DNA of 64,000 nucleotides from Rhizobium etli 8C-3 (GCF_001908375.1 NZ_CP017242.1:186001-250000); one strand, 5' to 3'; counted from the first letter of the stretch, positions 1 to 9,210 are shown. Notes: a model not told the origin generated them from the letters alone. Numbers and translations are program-made.

Positions 1-173
1 TCATGGGGCCGGCGAGCGTGAAGATGCAGGATTGCGGCGCCGGCCTTTGCCGCCTCAATGGCCTGTGTCGCTATGTCGTCGGCGGTATAGGGGAGGGCAT
101 CCGACATTGTGGGTGTATGGATAGCACCCGTGATAGCGCAGGTGATGATCGTTTTCCTGTGTCGCGGAACCAT
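1..173 (-). CDS. BKACE-family (beta-keto acid cleavage enzyme, DUF849) protein, N-terminal part
   Basis: Translation from the ATG at 173 gives MVPRHRKTIITCAITG, then IHTPTMSD, and near residue 50 ILHLHAR. The (V/I)IITCA-TG-IHTPTMS start and the LHLHAR strand are typical of the 3-keto-5-aminohexanoate cleavage enzyme family. These zinc enzymes cleave beta-keto acids with acetyl-CoA to give acetoacetate and a CoA ester. About 57 residues lie inside the window; the rest is beyond base 1, so completeness and substrate cannot be judged. It lies about 90 bp downstream of the extradiol dioxygenase gene on the same strand and probably belongs to the same catabolic unit. The family call is from recognised motifs; the pathway role is inference. 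Confidence 0.82.
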   Translation of the reverse strand, partial: MVPRHRKTIITCAITGAIHTPTMSDALPYTADDIATQAIEAAKAGAAILHLHARRPH

Positions 174-263
174 GCGGGCGCCTCCTTGGATAAGATTACT
201 TGCAGTTTGCCCGGTGATCGAGTTTCAATCACCGCTTGCCTAGCCAATTGCCGAGGAATCAGG

Positions 264-1157
264 TCACGCCCTGACCAGATCAAAACCGAAACTGGTTTCC
301 CAGTTTGTCATCTGTTCAGGACGCCAGCTTTGAGGCCGGAGCGGATTCTGACGATGCCACGGACGCGGTTCGAATGTCCCGGTCGCCGGCAGATAGACGT
401 CCATCTGCGTGTAAAGCTCGACCATCACGCGATCGGGATCGTAATGATAGCCCGCAAGATTGTGGCCGGCATAGTGGCGCGCTGGACCCCAGAGCGTGGA
501 AAGGTTTGCAGCGGCCAACGTGTCGCACGCTTTCGGATGATCCGCATTGTCCGAAAGCTCAAAGGCTATGTGATGAACACGCGCTTCCGGAAGGCCGACG
601 AGATTGACGACGTGATGATCCCGATTGCATGTCATGAAAGTAGCAACGCCACCTATGTCGTCGGCATAGTGGAAGCCCAGGAACTCCTCGTAAAAAGCGC
701 GAAGTTTTCCAGCTTCCGGCGTAATAACGGCGACGTGACCAAGCCGCATTGGGGCAATGCCAATACGGCGAAAGCCCGGCCCGACCCCGATATCCGCATA
801 AAACTGGAAAACGTTGCCTCCTGGAGCCACCACTTCGACAAGCTCCGGGATTCCAGGCTGGCTGTCGGTCTTTCTCTCCGCCGACAAGCCGAAATCTTCG
901 AGATCGCGGATGAACCCGCCGATATCGGTTTCGGGCTTCAATTGATAGCCGAGATGCAGAAACGCTTTGTCATCAGCCTCGCGCAGGACCAGGTTGTGGT
1001 GCTCTGCTCCAACCGAAAGATAGACTGAGGATTTATCCCGTGCGGCCTCCGTCAGCCCCATAACTTCGCAGTAGTGTGCTTCAGATCGCCGCAGATCACG
1101 AACACCTAGTGCAACATAGCCAAGCTGAAAAACCCGCGGGTTGAAAACTTCGTTCAT
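264..1157 (-). CDS. VOC-superfamily type I extradiol ring-cleavage dioxygenase
   Basis: A 297-residue protein made of two vicinal-oxygen-chelate modules (about 10-125 and 136-255), the usual size for two-domain type I extradiol dioxygenases. The expected iron ligands are visible in the C-terminal module: His141 (LGHVAV), His196 (VHHIAFE) and Glu247 (VMVELYT). Enzymes of this type open catechol-like rings next to the hydroxyl pair using Fe(II) and O2. The gene is divergent from the amidohydrolase and SDR genes and upstream of the BKACE gene. With the molybdenum hydroxylase nearby, this suggests oxidation of an aromatic or N-heteroaromatic ring. The exact substrate is unknown. Confidence 0.85.
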   Translation of the reverse strand: MNEVFNPRVFQLGYVALGVRDLRRSEAHYCEVMGLTEAARDKSSVYLSVGAEHHNLVLREADDKAFLHLGYQLKPETDIGGFIRDLEDFGLSAERKTDSQPGIPELVEVVAPGGNVFQFYADIGVGPGFRRIGIAPMRLGHVAVITPEAGKLRAFYEEFLGFHYADDIGGVATFMTCNRDHHVVNLVGLPEARVHHIAFELSDNADHPKACDTLAAANLSTLWGPARHYAGHNLAGYHYDPDRVMVELYTQMDVYLPATGTFEPRPWHRQNPLRPQSWRPEQMTNWETSFGFDLVRA

Positions 1158-1402
1158 CTGCTCCTCCTCTGCGTCAGGCCTACCTACCTTAAAAAAATCT
1201 TCATTTCAATAAAAAATGTTTTTTCTGTTGATGTGCTGCGTTTGGCGCTTTAGAGTGCGCATGGGCGGAGGAGAAGGAGAATTGTTTCGCATGTTCAACA
1301 GCGTCCGGGTCGCGTGGGCTGTAAACTCAACCGAAATCTGTTTCCAATACCCCTGACATGGCGTCCACGCCAACGGCAGAATGCGCTCGGAAAGGACACT
1401 CA
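1158..1402. promoter_or_regulatory. Divergent promoter region between dioxygenase and amidohydrolase genes
   Basis: The 245-bp gap between oppositely transcribed genes is markedly AT-rich near the dioxygenase start and must hold both promoters. It contains AAAATGTTTT at 1213-1222, inside a longer A/T palindrome-like run. The same ten bases occur at 7498-7507 in the other divergent region of this cluster. No -35/-10 pair stands out clearly. Confidence 0.4.
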
Positions 1403-2398
1403 GTGACAATCGATATTTTCACCCACTTCTTCCCGAAGAGGTACCTTCAAGAACTCAGCGATCGAGGAGCGGGCCTCGGTGCGATCGCCGGAAGGATGAA
1501 GGGTCTGCCGGCCATACTCGATCTCGAAGCCCGTTTCCGTGCGATGGACGTTCTGGACGATTACAAGCAGATCGTCGCGCTGCCGAACCCCGCCGTGGAG
1601 GATGTTGCATCACCCACCGTAGCTGCAGATCTTGCCCGGATAGGTAATGACGATCTAGCCCTCATCGTCGATCGTCATGCCGATCGTTTCCCCGCCTTCG
1701 TCGCGTCAGTGTCCCTGCTCGATATCGACGCTGCATTGACGGAAATTCGGCGTGCTATTGAGCAGCTTGGTGCCAAGGGCATCCAGATCTATAGCAACAT
1801 CGCAGGAAAGCCGCTGGATCTTCCGGAGTTCCTGCCGATCTTCCGGCTGATGGCGGATTACGATCTCCCAATCTGGCTGCACCCCACGCGTACCGCCGCC
1901 ATGTCGGATTACAGATCGGAAGCGAAATCCCGCTACGAAATGTGGTGGTGCTTCGGTTGGCCTTACGAGACTTCCGTGGCAATGGCGCGCCTTGCCTTTT
2001 CCGGCATCTTCGACCGGCATCCCGATCTCAAGATCATCACCCACCATCTCGGCGGGATGGTGCCCTTTTACGAAGGGCGCCTGGGTCCAGGCATGAAGTT
2101 TCTGGGCAACAGGACGCCTGACGAAGATTACAGCACGGTGCTGACTTCGCTGAAAAAGCCGCACATGGACTACTTCCGCATGTTCTACGCCGACACCGCG
2201 ATGTTCGGCGGCGCTGCCGGCTTGCCAACCGGTCTGACCTTCTTTGGCACCGACCGGATCGTGTTCGCGACCGATGCGCCTTTCGCACCTGTCCGCGAGA
2301 CGTTCGACGCGCTGAACGAACTCGATCTTGCAGCGCAGGACAGACAGAAAATCCTCGAAGGCAATGCCAGGAAGCTCCTCAAGCTTTCTTCTGTCTGA
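1403..2398 (+). CDS. Amidohydrolase-family protein, ACMSD / gamma-resorcylate decarboxylase-like
   Basis: The GTG at 1403 is chosen because AAAGGA sits seven bases upstream and because the protein then begins VTIDIFTHFFP, the usual N-terminus of this family; an ATG 45 bases upstream is in frame but adds unrelated residues. The 331-residue product is a TIM-barrel metal-dependent hydrolase. His8 lies in the first metal motif, further His sit in IWLHP (near 158) and ITHHLGG (near 214), and the late metal Asp is in FATDAPF (near 288). Relatives are non-oxidative decarboxylases (aminocarboxymuconate semialdehyde, gamma-resorcylate) or hydrolases. It probably acts on a ring-cleavage product or carboxylated intermediate. 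The SDR gene follows after 38 bp. Confidence 0.85.
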   Translation: MTIDIFTHFFPKRYLQELSDRGAGLGAIAGRMKGLPAILDLEARFRAMDVLDDYKQIVALPNPAVEDVASPTVAADLARIGNDDLALIVDRHADRFPAFVASVSLLDIDAALTEIRRAIEQLGAKGIQIYSNIAGKPLDLPEFLPIFRLMADYDLPIWLHPTRTAAMSDYRSEAKSRYEMWWCFGWPYETSVAMARLAFSGIFDRHPDLKIITHHLGGMVPFYEGRLGPGMKFLGNRTPDEDYSTVLTSLKKPHMDYFRMFYADTAMFGGAAGLPTGLTFFGTDRIVFATDAPFAPVRETFDALNELDLAAQDRQKILEGNARKLLKLSSV

Positions 2399-2436
2399 GT
2401 CACTCAAATCAAGCATCACCAGTGGAGGACGAGTAG

Positions 2437-3189
2437 ATGAGCAGATTGAATGGTAGGACGGTCATCGTGACTGGGGGAGCCCGGGGCATAGGCGCATCAT
2501 ATGCGAGGGCAGTGGCGGCAGAAGGAGCAAATGTTGCGATATGTGATATCCTCGATACGAGCGACATCGTATCGGAGATCGGAGAGCAAGCCTGGGGTAG
2601 CATCTCTGACGTGGCGGACGCCAATTCAGTGAGGACATTCGTAGACGGCGTGCTCGATCGCTTTGGTCGCATCGACGGTCTGGTCAACAACGCCGCTCTT
2701 TTCGCCACGCTTGGCAAGAACAAACCGTTCGACGAAATCGACACCGAGGAATTCGACCGGGTCATGCGGATCAACGTCGGTGGCGTTTTCGAATGCTGCA
2801 AAGCGGTCATGCCGACCATGCGTAAGCAAGGCTACGGCAAGATCGTCAATATCTCCTCCGGCACGTTTTTTAAAGGAACGCCGGGCAAAGCGCATTATGT
2901 TGCTTCGAAAGGTGCCGTCGTGGCTCTTACCCGGGTCATCGCGCGTGAAACGGGTCGCCACGGCGTACGCGCCAACTGTGTTGCGCCCGGGTTTACGCTA
3001 AGTGAGGGTGTACTCGAATGGGGCGAGGAGGTCGCCGCGCATAGTACACCTTCCGTCGCTTCCCGTTGTATAGCACGCGACCAACAGCCCGAAGACCTCA
3101 ATGGCGCGATTGTCTTCCTGTTGTCTGCCGAGAGCGACTTCATCAGCGGCCAGACGCTGGCGGTCGATGGCGGGTCGGTGATCCACTGA
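2437..3189 (+). CDS. SDR-family NAD(P)-dependent oxidoreductase
   Basis: A 250-residue classical short-chain dehydrogenase/reductase, complete and of normal length. It has the nucleotide-binding TGGARGIG at 12-19, the NNAA motif at 84-87, catalytic Ser at 140/141 (NISSG), Tyr154 and Lys158 (YVASK), and the C-terminal SGQTLAVDGG. It is co-directional with the amidohydrolase 38 bp upstream and probably shares its transcript. The reaction is oxidation or reduction of an alcohol or carbonyl intermediate of the local pathway; the substrate cannot be read from sequence. Confidence 0.9.
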   Translation: MSRLNGRTVIVTGGARGIGASYARAVAAEGANVAICDILDTSDIVSEIGEQAWGSISDVADANSVRTFVDGVLDRFGRIDGLVNNAALFATLGKNKPFDEIDTEEFDRVMRINVGGVFECCKAVMPTMRKQGYGKIVNISSGTFFKGTPGKAHYVASKGAVVALTRVIARETGRHGVRANCVAPGFTLSEGVLEWGEEVAAHSTPSVASRCIARDQQPEDLNGAIVFLLSAESDFISGQTLAVDGGSVIH

Positions 3190-3197
3190 CACGAACA

Positions 3198-3223
3198 GCG
3201 CGGACCCGGATGCGGATCCGCGC
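3198..3223. terminator. Hairpin between convergent SDR and molybdenum hydroxylase genes
   Basis: GCGCGGA (3198-3204) pairs perfectly with TCCGCGC (3217-3223) around a 12-base loop. It lies in the 47-bp gap between two converging genes. There is no strong T run on either side, so it may be a weak bidirectional terminator. Confidence 0.45.
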
Positions 3224-3236
3224 ACTTCTAATGAAG

Positions 3237-5579
3237 TTACATTGAAGATTTCGCAGCGCGGATCGCTTGCCAGAGACGGCAGGGTGTCAAGGGCATCTGC
3301 ACATCGGTCACGCCGAGCGGCCGCAAGGCGTCTTCAACGGCGCTGACGATGGCAGCCAACGACCCGGTCGTTCCCGACTCGCCGACACCTTTTGCTCCCA
3401 GGGGATTGGATGGCGTCGGATCCGGCAGATCGATGATCGTCAAGGAGCGGGGCATATCCTCGGCACGCGGCATTGCGTAGTCCATGAACGAGCCGGTCAA
3501 AAGCTGCCCGGTTTCGTCATAGACGACTTCCTCCATCAAAGCCTGCCCAAGCCCTTGGGCAATGCCGCCGACGAGTTGACCCTCGACGACGGCGTGGTTG
3601 ATGACGTTGCCGCAGTCATCGACCGCGGTATATTGAACAATCGCGAGCTTGCCTGTCTGGGGATCGATCTCGACTTCGCAAATATGGCAGCCGTTGGGGA
3701 ACGAAAAGCCTGGCGACCTGAAGACTTCGACGGCATCCAGCGTCTCTTCGATTTGCTTGCCTTGCCTTTTCAGCGCCGCAACCCGCTTGGGAACGTCGAG
3801 AAATGCTATGCGTTCACCAGTGCTGCCGATCGTGTAGTAACCGTCGGCATAGTCGATGTCGTTATACCGGCCATCGGTGATCGAGCCGACCATCATGCGC
3901 CCGCGGGCAATCGCGCTGTCCGCCGCCTGAAAAGCCGCGGAGCCGGTCATCTGCCCGACCCGTGAGCCGACCGCCGGCGACCCCATTGGAACCTGGTCAG
4001 AATCTCCGGCGATGAAGCGGATATGCTCATGGCTGATGCCGAGACGCTCGCTGACGATGTGCGTTATGGTCGAGAGATGCCGCTGGCCCGTCGACACACC
4101 TGTGATACGCAGTTCCACGAAGTCGTCCTCCGTCACGCGAAAGTCGAGCGGTTCCATGAAATTGGCGCCAGCGGTTTCAGCGAAAAGCGAGCAGCCGATA
4201 CCGCGGACAACGCCATTTTTGCGGGCGGCTTCACGTCGCCTTTCAAAATCTTCCCAATCTGAACGACGGACGGCTTCTTCTAAGACGGCGGAGAAGTCGC
4301 CGCTGTCATAGACCTGGTTCATGGGTCCCGTGTAGGGGATCCGGTCGCGTGGAATGAGATTGCGGCGACGAACCTCGATTGGATCGATCCCGATCGTCCG
4401 GGCAGCCTTGTCCATTAGACGTTCCAGCATGTAGGTGGTTTCTGGACGTCCTGCACCGCGGTAAGGCGATGTCGGAACCGAATTGGTGTGAACCCCGATG
4501 CTGCGGATCGCGATTTCGGGAGTTAGATAGGGACCGGCGATGTTTTCCGCTATGACGGAGGACTGGACGCGCGTTCCGATGCCGATGGCATAGGCGCCGA
4601 TGTTGGAGACGATGTCGCAGGAAATTCCGGTCACGCGGCCGTTATCGTCGAAAGCGCCGGTGATCTTGAGCGCACTGTCACGCGCTCCCTGATCGGCCAT
4701 CAATGCCTCGGATCGAGTGGACGTCCAGCGTATCGTCCGGCCAAGAACCCGGCTCGCCACCGCAACCGCGACATATTCAGGATAAACGTAGACTTTGAGA
4801 CCAAACCCGCCTCCGACATGCTTGCTCACGACGCGCACGCTTTCCGGGGGTACGCCAAGCGCGTCAGCTAGCCCCTTGCGCAGGAACGTCGTCCCCTGGC
4901 TGCCGGCGTAGAGCGTATAGCGTTCGGTTTCACGATCGTAGCTTGCGACCGCCGCGCGGGGTTCCAGCGGGCTGCCCGCCAGCCGCTGGTTCCGTAGGCT
5001 GACGGACACCGTGTGGGCGGCATGTGAGAGAGCTGAATCGACTGCCTCTTGGTTTCCGGCAAGCCATGTGTAGCTTTGGTTCGCTGGCGCTGTATCCCAG
5101 ATCGGCGTATCCGGCGCCTCGGTCGCTACCTTGGGGACCATGAACGGTTCCAAATCCTCGATATCAAGATCGACGAGGTCCGCAGCGTCCTGCGCCGCGC
5201 CAGCTGTTTCCGCCACGATCAGCGCGACGCACTCACCGATGTGGCGGATCCTGTCGCGGGCGATGGCCGGGCGTGGCGTTCTGACGTAAGGGACTTCCGT
5301 CTGGCCGTCTATTTCGAAGAGAGGCACCATGAACGTGATGGGGTTGCACCCGGCGGCGGCTAGATCCTCCCCGGTGAATACTCCGACCACGCCGGGCGCA
5401 GCCTTTGCAGCTTCTGTATGGATGCCGCGAATGATGCCGTGGGCGATGGAAGATCTTACGAACACACCCACCAGAGCGTCCTGGGTGATGATGTCGTCCG
5501 TGAACTGGCCCCGGCCTGACACGAGGGTCTCACCCTCCAGATCGAGAGGCGCCTGTGCATGTCCGGATCTGCCAGCCAT
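3237..5579 (-). CDS. Molybdopterin-binding large subunit of a xanthine dehydrogenase/CoxL-family hydroxylase
   Basis: About 780 residues covering the two molybdenum-cofactor domains of the family. The start (LVSGRGQFTDDI) matches the conserved N-terminus; KHVGGGFGLK, SPYRGAGRPE and the C-terminal GVGESG, which carries the family's catalytic Glu, are all present. The CO-dehydrogenase active-site loop with the S-selanyl Cys is absent, so this is an aromatic or N-heterocycle hydroxylase type rather than a CO dehydrogenase. The ATG at 5579 is preferred because GGAG lies nine bases upstream; an ATG at 5585 and a GTG at 5594 are alternatives. It forms the enzyme with the FAD and 2Fe-2S subunits encoded just upstream in the same direction. 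Confidence 0.9.
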   Translation of the reverse strand: MAGRSGHAQAPLDLEGETLVSGRGQFTDDIITQDALVGVFVRSSIAHGIIRGIHTEAAKAAPGVVGVFTGEDLAAAGCNPITFMVPLFEIDGQTEVPYVRTPRPAIARDRIRHIGECVALIVAETAGAAQDAADLVDLDIEDLEPFMVPKVATEAPDTPIWDTAPANQSYTWLAGNQEAVDSALSHAAHTVSVSLRNQRLAGSPLEPRAAVASYDRETERYTLYAGSQGTTFLRKGLADALGVPPESVRVVSKHVGGGFGLKVYVYPEYVAVAVASRVLGRTIRWTSTRSEALMADQGARDSALKITGAFDDNGRVTGISCDIVSNIGAYAIGIGTRVQSSVIAENIAGPYLTPEIAIRSIGVHTNSVPTSPYRGAGRPETTYMLERLMDKAARTIGIDPIEVRRRNLIPRDRIPYTGPMNQVYDSGDFSAVLEEAVRRSDWEDFERRREAARKNGVVRGIGCSLFAETAGANFMEPLDFRVTEDDFVELRITGVSTGQRHLSTITHIVSERLGISHEHIRFIAGDSDQVPMGSPAVGSRVGQMTGSAAFQAADSAIARGRMMVGSITDGRYNDIDYADGYYTIGSTGERIAFLDVPKRVAALKRQGKQIEETLDAVEVFRSPGFSFPNGCHICEVEIDPQTGKLAIVQYTAVDDCGNVINHAVVEGQLVGGIAQGLGQALMEEVVYDETGQLLTGSFMDYAMPRAEDMPRSLTIIDLPDPTPSNPLGAKGVGESGTTGSLAAIVSAVEDALRPLGVTDVQMPLTPCRLWQAIRAAKSSM

Positions 5580-5646
5580 GTTCATAGTCTCCACGTCCTA
5601 CCATGCATTTCTAGAACCTCGCCCTTTCGGGTCGCATAACGACATT

Positions 5647-6444
5647 TTACAAGACTGACACTATTGCTCTGACGGCCCGGGCCGTCAGCACCGAGATGAG
5701 GTGAGCGCGATAGTCCTTGGTGCCGAAAAGGTCCTCGATCATCTCATCGGGTGAGACAGAAAGTTCCTCGACCGCCGACGGGTCAAACGTGTCCACTAGG
5801 CGTGATTCCGCTTCGTGCCATCGAAAAACGCCATCACCCGATGCTCCGGTGACTGCGGCGCCAACCCGATCAGAGTATTGGGCCACAAAAACCCCAACCA
5901 ATGCAAAACGGGAGGCGGGCTGGATGAACTTCTGATAGTTGGCCGATCTCGGCACCTGAAAACGCACGGCCACTATAATCTCGTCATGCTCCAAAGCCGT
6001 AGCAAAGATCCCCTGGAAGTAATCTGTCGCGGCGATCTCACGGCGATCGGTTATGATCGTGGCATTGCACGCCAGAACCGCCGACGGGTAACACGCTGAA
6101 GGATCATTGTTCGCGAGCGAGCCACCAATCGTGCCGCGGTTACGCACGGCGGGATCGCCGATTCCGCCTGCCAGCTTCGCTAGCGCTGGAAATACTTCGT
6201 TGACCTCCCTCGCGACGACAGCGTGCGACGTGCCACCTCCGATGGTCAACGTCTCACCTTCAATGGTGACACCCTTCATGCCTTGAACGGCGTTCAGGCT
6301 TATCAGCACGGATGGTGCCGCCAAACGCTGTTTCAACGTCGGCAGGAAGGTCTGCCCACCGCCGAGAAATTTTGCATCCTCGTCTGCGGCCGCTATTGAA
6401 ACGGCCTCAGCGATAGTCTTGGCCTTGATGAATTCAAAATCCTG
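5647..6444 (-). CDS. FAD-binding middle subunit (CoxM-like) of the molybdenum hydroxylase
   Basis: A CoxM/CutM-type flavoprotein that passes electrons from the 2Fe-2S subunit to the final acceptor. Its FAD-binding signatures are LGGGQTFLP near residue 27-35 and IGGSLANNDPSACYP near residue 110. The GTG at 6444 (VQDFEFIKAKTIAEA) matches the usual N-terminus of the family. An in-frame GTG at 6492 would add 16 residues and overlap the 2Fe-2S gene by 26 bp, which is also possible. The gene lies between the small and large subunit genes; the order small, medium, large is common for this enzyme class. Confidence 0.88.
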   Translation of the reverse strand, partial: QDFEFIKAKTIAEAVSIAAADEDAKFLGGGQTFLPTLKQRLAAPSVLISLNAVQGMKGVTIEGETLTIGGGTSHAVVAREVNEVFPALAKLAGGIGDPAVRNRGTIGGSLANNDPSACYPSAVLACNATIITDRREIAATDYFQGIFATALEHDEIIVAVRFQVPRSANYQKFIQPASRFALVGVFVAQYSDRVGAAVTGASGDGVFRWHEAESRLVDTFDPSAVEELSVSPDEMIEDLFGTKDYRAHLISVLTARAVRAIVSVL

Positions 6445-6466
6445 CACAGCAAATCTCGCCAGTTGT

Positions 6467-6958
6467 CTATGTATGTTCGGATTCAAACTCACCGAGTGCC
6501 TGCCCGGATGCTGTCAGAACAGCCCTTACGATGTTGCGATACCCTGTGCATCGACACAGGTTGCCCTCCAGATAAACCCGGATTTCTTCGACAGTGGGCT
6601 TGGGGTTGTCCTTGAGTAGTGCCGTCGCGCTCATCACCATTCCAGGCGTACAGAAACCGCATTGCAAGGCATAGTGATCCACGAACGCCCGTTGGACCGG
6701 CGACAGCGTTCCGTCAGGCTGGGCGACACCTTCTATCGTGACGACGTCAGACCCGTCCGCTTCCAACGCCAGCATGGTGCAGCTTTTTACTGCACACCCA
6801 TCGACATGTACGACGCAACAGCCACATTGGCTGGTATCACAGCCCACATGCGTGCCGGTAAGACCAAGCGTCTCTCTCAGAAAGTGAACAAGCAACGTTC
6901 GACCTTCCGCATAGCCCGCCGCGATCTGACCATTCACCACGAGACTTATTTCCAGCAC
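6467..6958 (-). CDS. 2Fe-2S small subunit (CoxS-like) of the molybdenum hydroxylase
   Basis: About 163 residues with both iron-sulfur clusters of the family: the N-terminal plant-ferredoxin motif [16 protein letters not shown] with a further Cys in VKSC, and the C-terminal QCGFCTPG and CRCTGY motifs. The GTG at 6958 is preferred because GGAGG lies six bases upstream and the protein then begins [10 protein letters not shown] as in homologues; a GTG at 6973 is also open. The protein relays electrons from the molybdenum centre to FAD. The downstream FAD subunit gene overlaps or nearly touches it. Confidence 0.92.
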   Translation of the reverse strand: MLEISLVVNGQIAAGYAEGRTLLVHFLRETLGLTGTHVGCDTSQCGCCVVHVDGCAVKSCTMLALEADGSDVVTIEGVAQPDGTLSPVQRAFVDHYALQCGFCTPGMVMSATALLKDNPKPTVEEIRVYLEGNLCRCTGYRNIVRAVLTASGQALGEFESEHT

Positions 6959-6974
6959 TTCAATACCTCCCACG

Positions 6975-7430
6975 TCAGGCTTCTACAGGCCGGTTTTCCA
7001 CAGCGGTCTTGAACCGCTGGAAAAAGTCGTCTGCCATCTTTTTCGCAAACCCGTCGATTAGGCGGCTTCCGAGTTGGGCCAACTTGCCACCGATGTGCGC
7101 CTCGACCTGATAAACCAAAACGGTACCTTCTTCCGATGGTGTCAGCGTCACCCTGGCATTGCCCTTGGCGAAGCCCGCCGCGCCGCCCTTTCCTTCGCCT
7201 TGAAGCACAAGGCCGACCGGCTCATTGAGTTGATCCAACGTCACCGTGCCCTTGAAGGTCGCCTTGACCGGGCCAACGCGCTGGACGACAGTCGCCTCGA
7301 AGCCTGTTTCGGTAGTGCCAGTCAGTTCTTGGCATCCCGGCACGCAGTCCTTCAGGACGGCGGGATCCAACAACGCTTTCCATACTATGGCTTGCGCAGC
7401 CTGAATATGCTGCGACCCATTCATCTCCAT
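6975..7430 (-). CDS. CoxG-like SRPBCC-family protein (carbon monoxide dehydrogenase subunit G family)
   Basis: About 151 residues of the START/SRPBCC fold, typified by [44 protein letters not shown] and the tail [17 protein letters not shown]. CoxG proteins accompany molybdenum hydroxylases and are thought to recruit the enzyme to the membrane. The ATG at 7430 has GGAG six bases upstream; an upstream ATG at 7484 is less likely because its extra residues are not family-like. It is first in the minus-strand operon coxG-coxS-coxM-coxL and is divergent from the transporter genes. Confidence 0.85.
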   Translation of the reverse strand: MEMNGSQHIQAAQAIVWKALLDPAVLKDCVPGCQELTGTTETGFEATVVQRVGPVKATFKGTVTLDQLNEPVGLVLQGEGKGGAAGFAKGNARVTLTPSEEGTVLVYQVEAHIGGKLAQLGSRLIDGFAKKMADDFFQRFKTAVENRPVEA

Positions 7431-7697
7431 AGACGGCTCCAATAGTTTGTCGGGGTTACGTGCGATAATTTCTATGGCATTCATAATAAGTCAACATAAA
7501 ATGTTTTAAAAATAGAAAAATGCATAATTCGTGGCTTCAGCCAAAACGCCGGAAAAATCTACATTTTTGTTGCTAAACAAGTTTTCTTAGAATACCGTAC
7601 ATCTCAGAGGAGAACGGCCCTTGCCGTGGGTGGTGGGCCGATACGTCATCTTTATGGCTAACCGCGACGCTGAAGGCAGCAGTGGGGAGGAGAGATC
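7431..7697. promoter_or_regulatory. Divergent control region between hydroxylase operon and Tct transport operon
   Basis: An AT-rich stretch between the minus-strand hydroxylase genes and the plus-strand transport genes. It contains a perfect inverted repeat AACAT-AAA-ATGTT at 7492-7504; its AAAATGTTTT core (7498-7507) recurs at 1213-1222. A regulator binding both sites would couple uptake, hydroxylation and ring cleavage. No regulator gene is visible in this cluster. Confidence 0.4.
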
Positions 7698-8672
7698 ATG
7701 ATTACCCGTAGGCATATATTGGTTTCCGCGGCCGTTGGAGTTCTCGCGCCAAGGCTTGGCTTTGCGCAGGAAGCATACCCTTCCCGACCGGTGACGATCA
7801 TCGTCCCTGTGGCGCCCGGAGGTTTGGCCGACATAATTACGCGGGCGGCCGCGGAGCGTCTGTCTGCGCGATCAAAGCAGAGTTTCATCGTCGATTACGT
7901 GGTCGGCGTCGGAGGTTCGAAGGGCAATCAGGATGTCGCCAATGCCGCTCCTGATGGATACACGCTTGCCCTGACGACGGAAGCGCTGCTCCTGGTAAAC
8001 CCGCATCTCTACAAGAATGTTCGCTACAAGGCCGAAGATTTCGAGCCCGTGGGCATCCTGGCCGAGCTCCCGCTTCTGCTTCTTGTACCAAAGAATCATC
8101 CGGCGAAGAACCTTGCTGATTTCGTGTCGATGGCTAAGGCGAAACCGGGTTCGATGAGCTACGGTTCGTCTGGAGCGGGAACGATGCCACATCTCGTGGG
8201 CCATCAATTCGCAAAAGCCGCGGGGATTTCGCTCGTGCATATCCCCTACAAGAGTGGTGCAGGAAGCGTCACCGATCTCATCGCCGGACGGCTGGACCTT
8301 CTCGCGGCGGGAGTGCCGCTTGTGGCTGGCTCGATCGGGCCCGATGGTCCGCTGCGGCCAATCGCCGTCGCCGGGCCGGAGCGTATCGCGAGCCTACCGG
8401 ATGTGCCAACCGTAGCGGAAGCCGGTGTGGCCGGCTTCAATCTGCGTAGCCCGTGGTGGGGCTTGGTCGCGCCGCGCGGAACACCCAGGGACATCATCGA
8501 CCGTCTGAACGGATGGCTTGCCTTGGACGCCATGACCGAAGATGAGAAGCAGAAGCTGATCTCCACGAAACTGGAGCCGAAATTCATAGGCTCTGCCGAA
8601 ATGGGCGATGTCATTCGCTCGGAAGCCCCTGTGTGGAAAGCCGTGATCGAAGAGATGGGTCTTTCACTCTGA
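7698..8672 (+). CDS. TctC/Bug-family periplasmic solute-binding protein
   Basis: A 324-residue tripartite tricarboxylate transporter receptor. The N-terminus MITRRHILVSAAVGVLAPR followed by GFAQEA is a cleavable signal peptide (about 23 residues). The mature protein begins YPSRPVTIIVPVAPGGLADI, the Bug-family signature, and further family motifs are seen (SSGAGTMPHLVGH, HIPYKSGAG, DVPTVAEAG). The protein captures a carboxylate in the periplasm and delivers it to TctA/TctB encoded downstream. In this setting the ligand is probably the aromatic or heteroaromatic acid that feeds the adjacent hydroxylase. Confidence 0.93.
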   Translation: MITRRHILVSAAVGVLAPRLGFAQEAYPSRPVTIIVPVAPGGLADIITRAAAERLSARSKQSFIVDYVVGVGGSKGNQDVANAAPDGYTLALTTEALLLVNPHLYKNVRYKAEDFEPVGILAELPLLLLVPKNHPAKNLADFVSMAKAKPGSMSYGSSGAGTMPHLVGHQFAKAAGISLVHIPYKSGAGSVTDLIAGRLDLLAAGVPLVAGSIGPDGPLRPIAVAGPERIASLPDVPTVAEAGVAGFNLRSPWWGLVAPRGTPRDIIDRLNGWLALDAMTEDEKQKLISTKLEPKFIGSAEMGDVIRSEAPVWKAVIEEMGLSL

Positions 8673-8742
8673 CGAAGCGCTGCTTGGTCGCGCGGCTAAA
8701 CGCACGACTTGATCATCCTTAAAATCGGTAAGGAGAGAACTT

Positions 8743-9207
8743 TTGAAGGCGCGGAGTCCAGACTTTTCCAACTTTGTGTGCGGCGGATTTTTTGTCATCG
8801 TCGGACTGCTTTTCACGTTCGGTTCCGTGGGACTTGGCATAGGCACCTCCGTAGGCATGGGTCCCGGCTACTTCCCGCTTTTCCTCTCAATTGCCCTGAT
8901 TTTGATCGGGATCGCGGTGTTGGGAAGCGCGTTCGGTTCCGCCAGCGCTCGCCCCTCGGCATTGGCGTGGCGCGGGGTGCTGTTCATTTTGCCGGCGCCG
9001 CTTGTTTTTGGACTGACCGTAAGAGGGTTGGGCTTCGTTCCCGCGCTCTTCATTACTGCGTTCCTTGCCACGTTCGCCTCCACCACGATGCGACTTCCCG
9101 CCGCAGTTCTTCTCTCAGTGGCGCTGACGGTCTTCTCGACGCTGGTGTTTAGCTATGTCTTGGGCCTGCCGTACGCACTTTTTGGCTCCTGGCTGCCGAG
9201 GCTTTGA
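8743..9207 (+). CDS. TctB-family small membrane subunit of a tripartite tricarboxylate transporter
   Basis: 154 residues with four hydrophobic segments, as expected for TctB. It begins at a TTG (8743) with AAGGAGAG about ten bases upstream. Typical features are DFVCGGFFVIVGLLF-like and GMGPGYFPLFL segments, the latter being the TctB signature. It pairs with TctA, whose start lies four bases beyond this stop. Confidence 0.88.
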   Translation: MKARSPDFSNFVCGGFFVIVGLLFTFGSVGLGIGTSVGMGPGYFPLFLSIALILIGIAVLGSAFGSASARPSALAWRGVLFILPAPLVFGLTVRGLGFVPALFITAFLATFASTTMRLPAAVLLSVALTVFSTLVFSYVLGLPYALFGSWLPRL

Positions 9208-9210
9208 TCG

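Noticed and set aside
3..1028. 341-codon plus-strand frame opposite the extradiol dioxygenase
   Set aside because: No family motif; the minus strand encodes a dioxygenase with the full iron-ligand set and a BKACE start.
3237..7430. CO dehydrogenase (CoxLMSG)
   Set aside because: Gene order and subunits fit, but the active-site loop with the CoxL cysteine is absent, so a ring hydroxylase is the better call.
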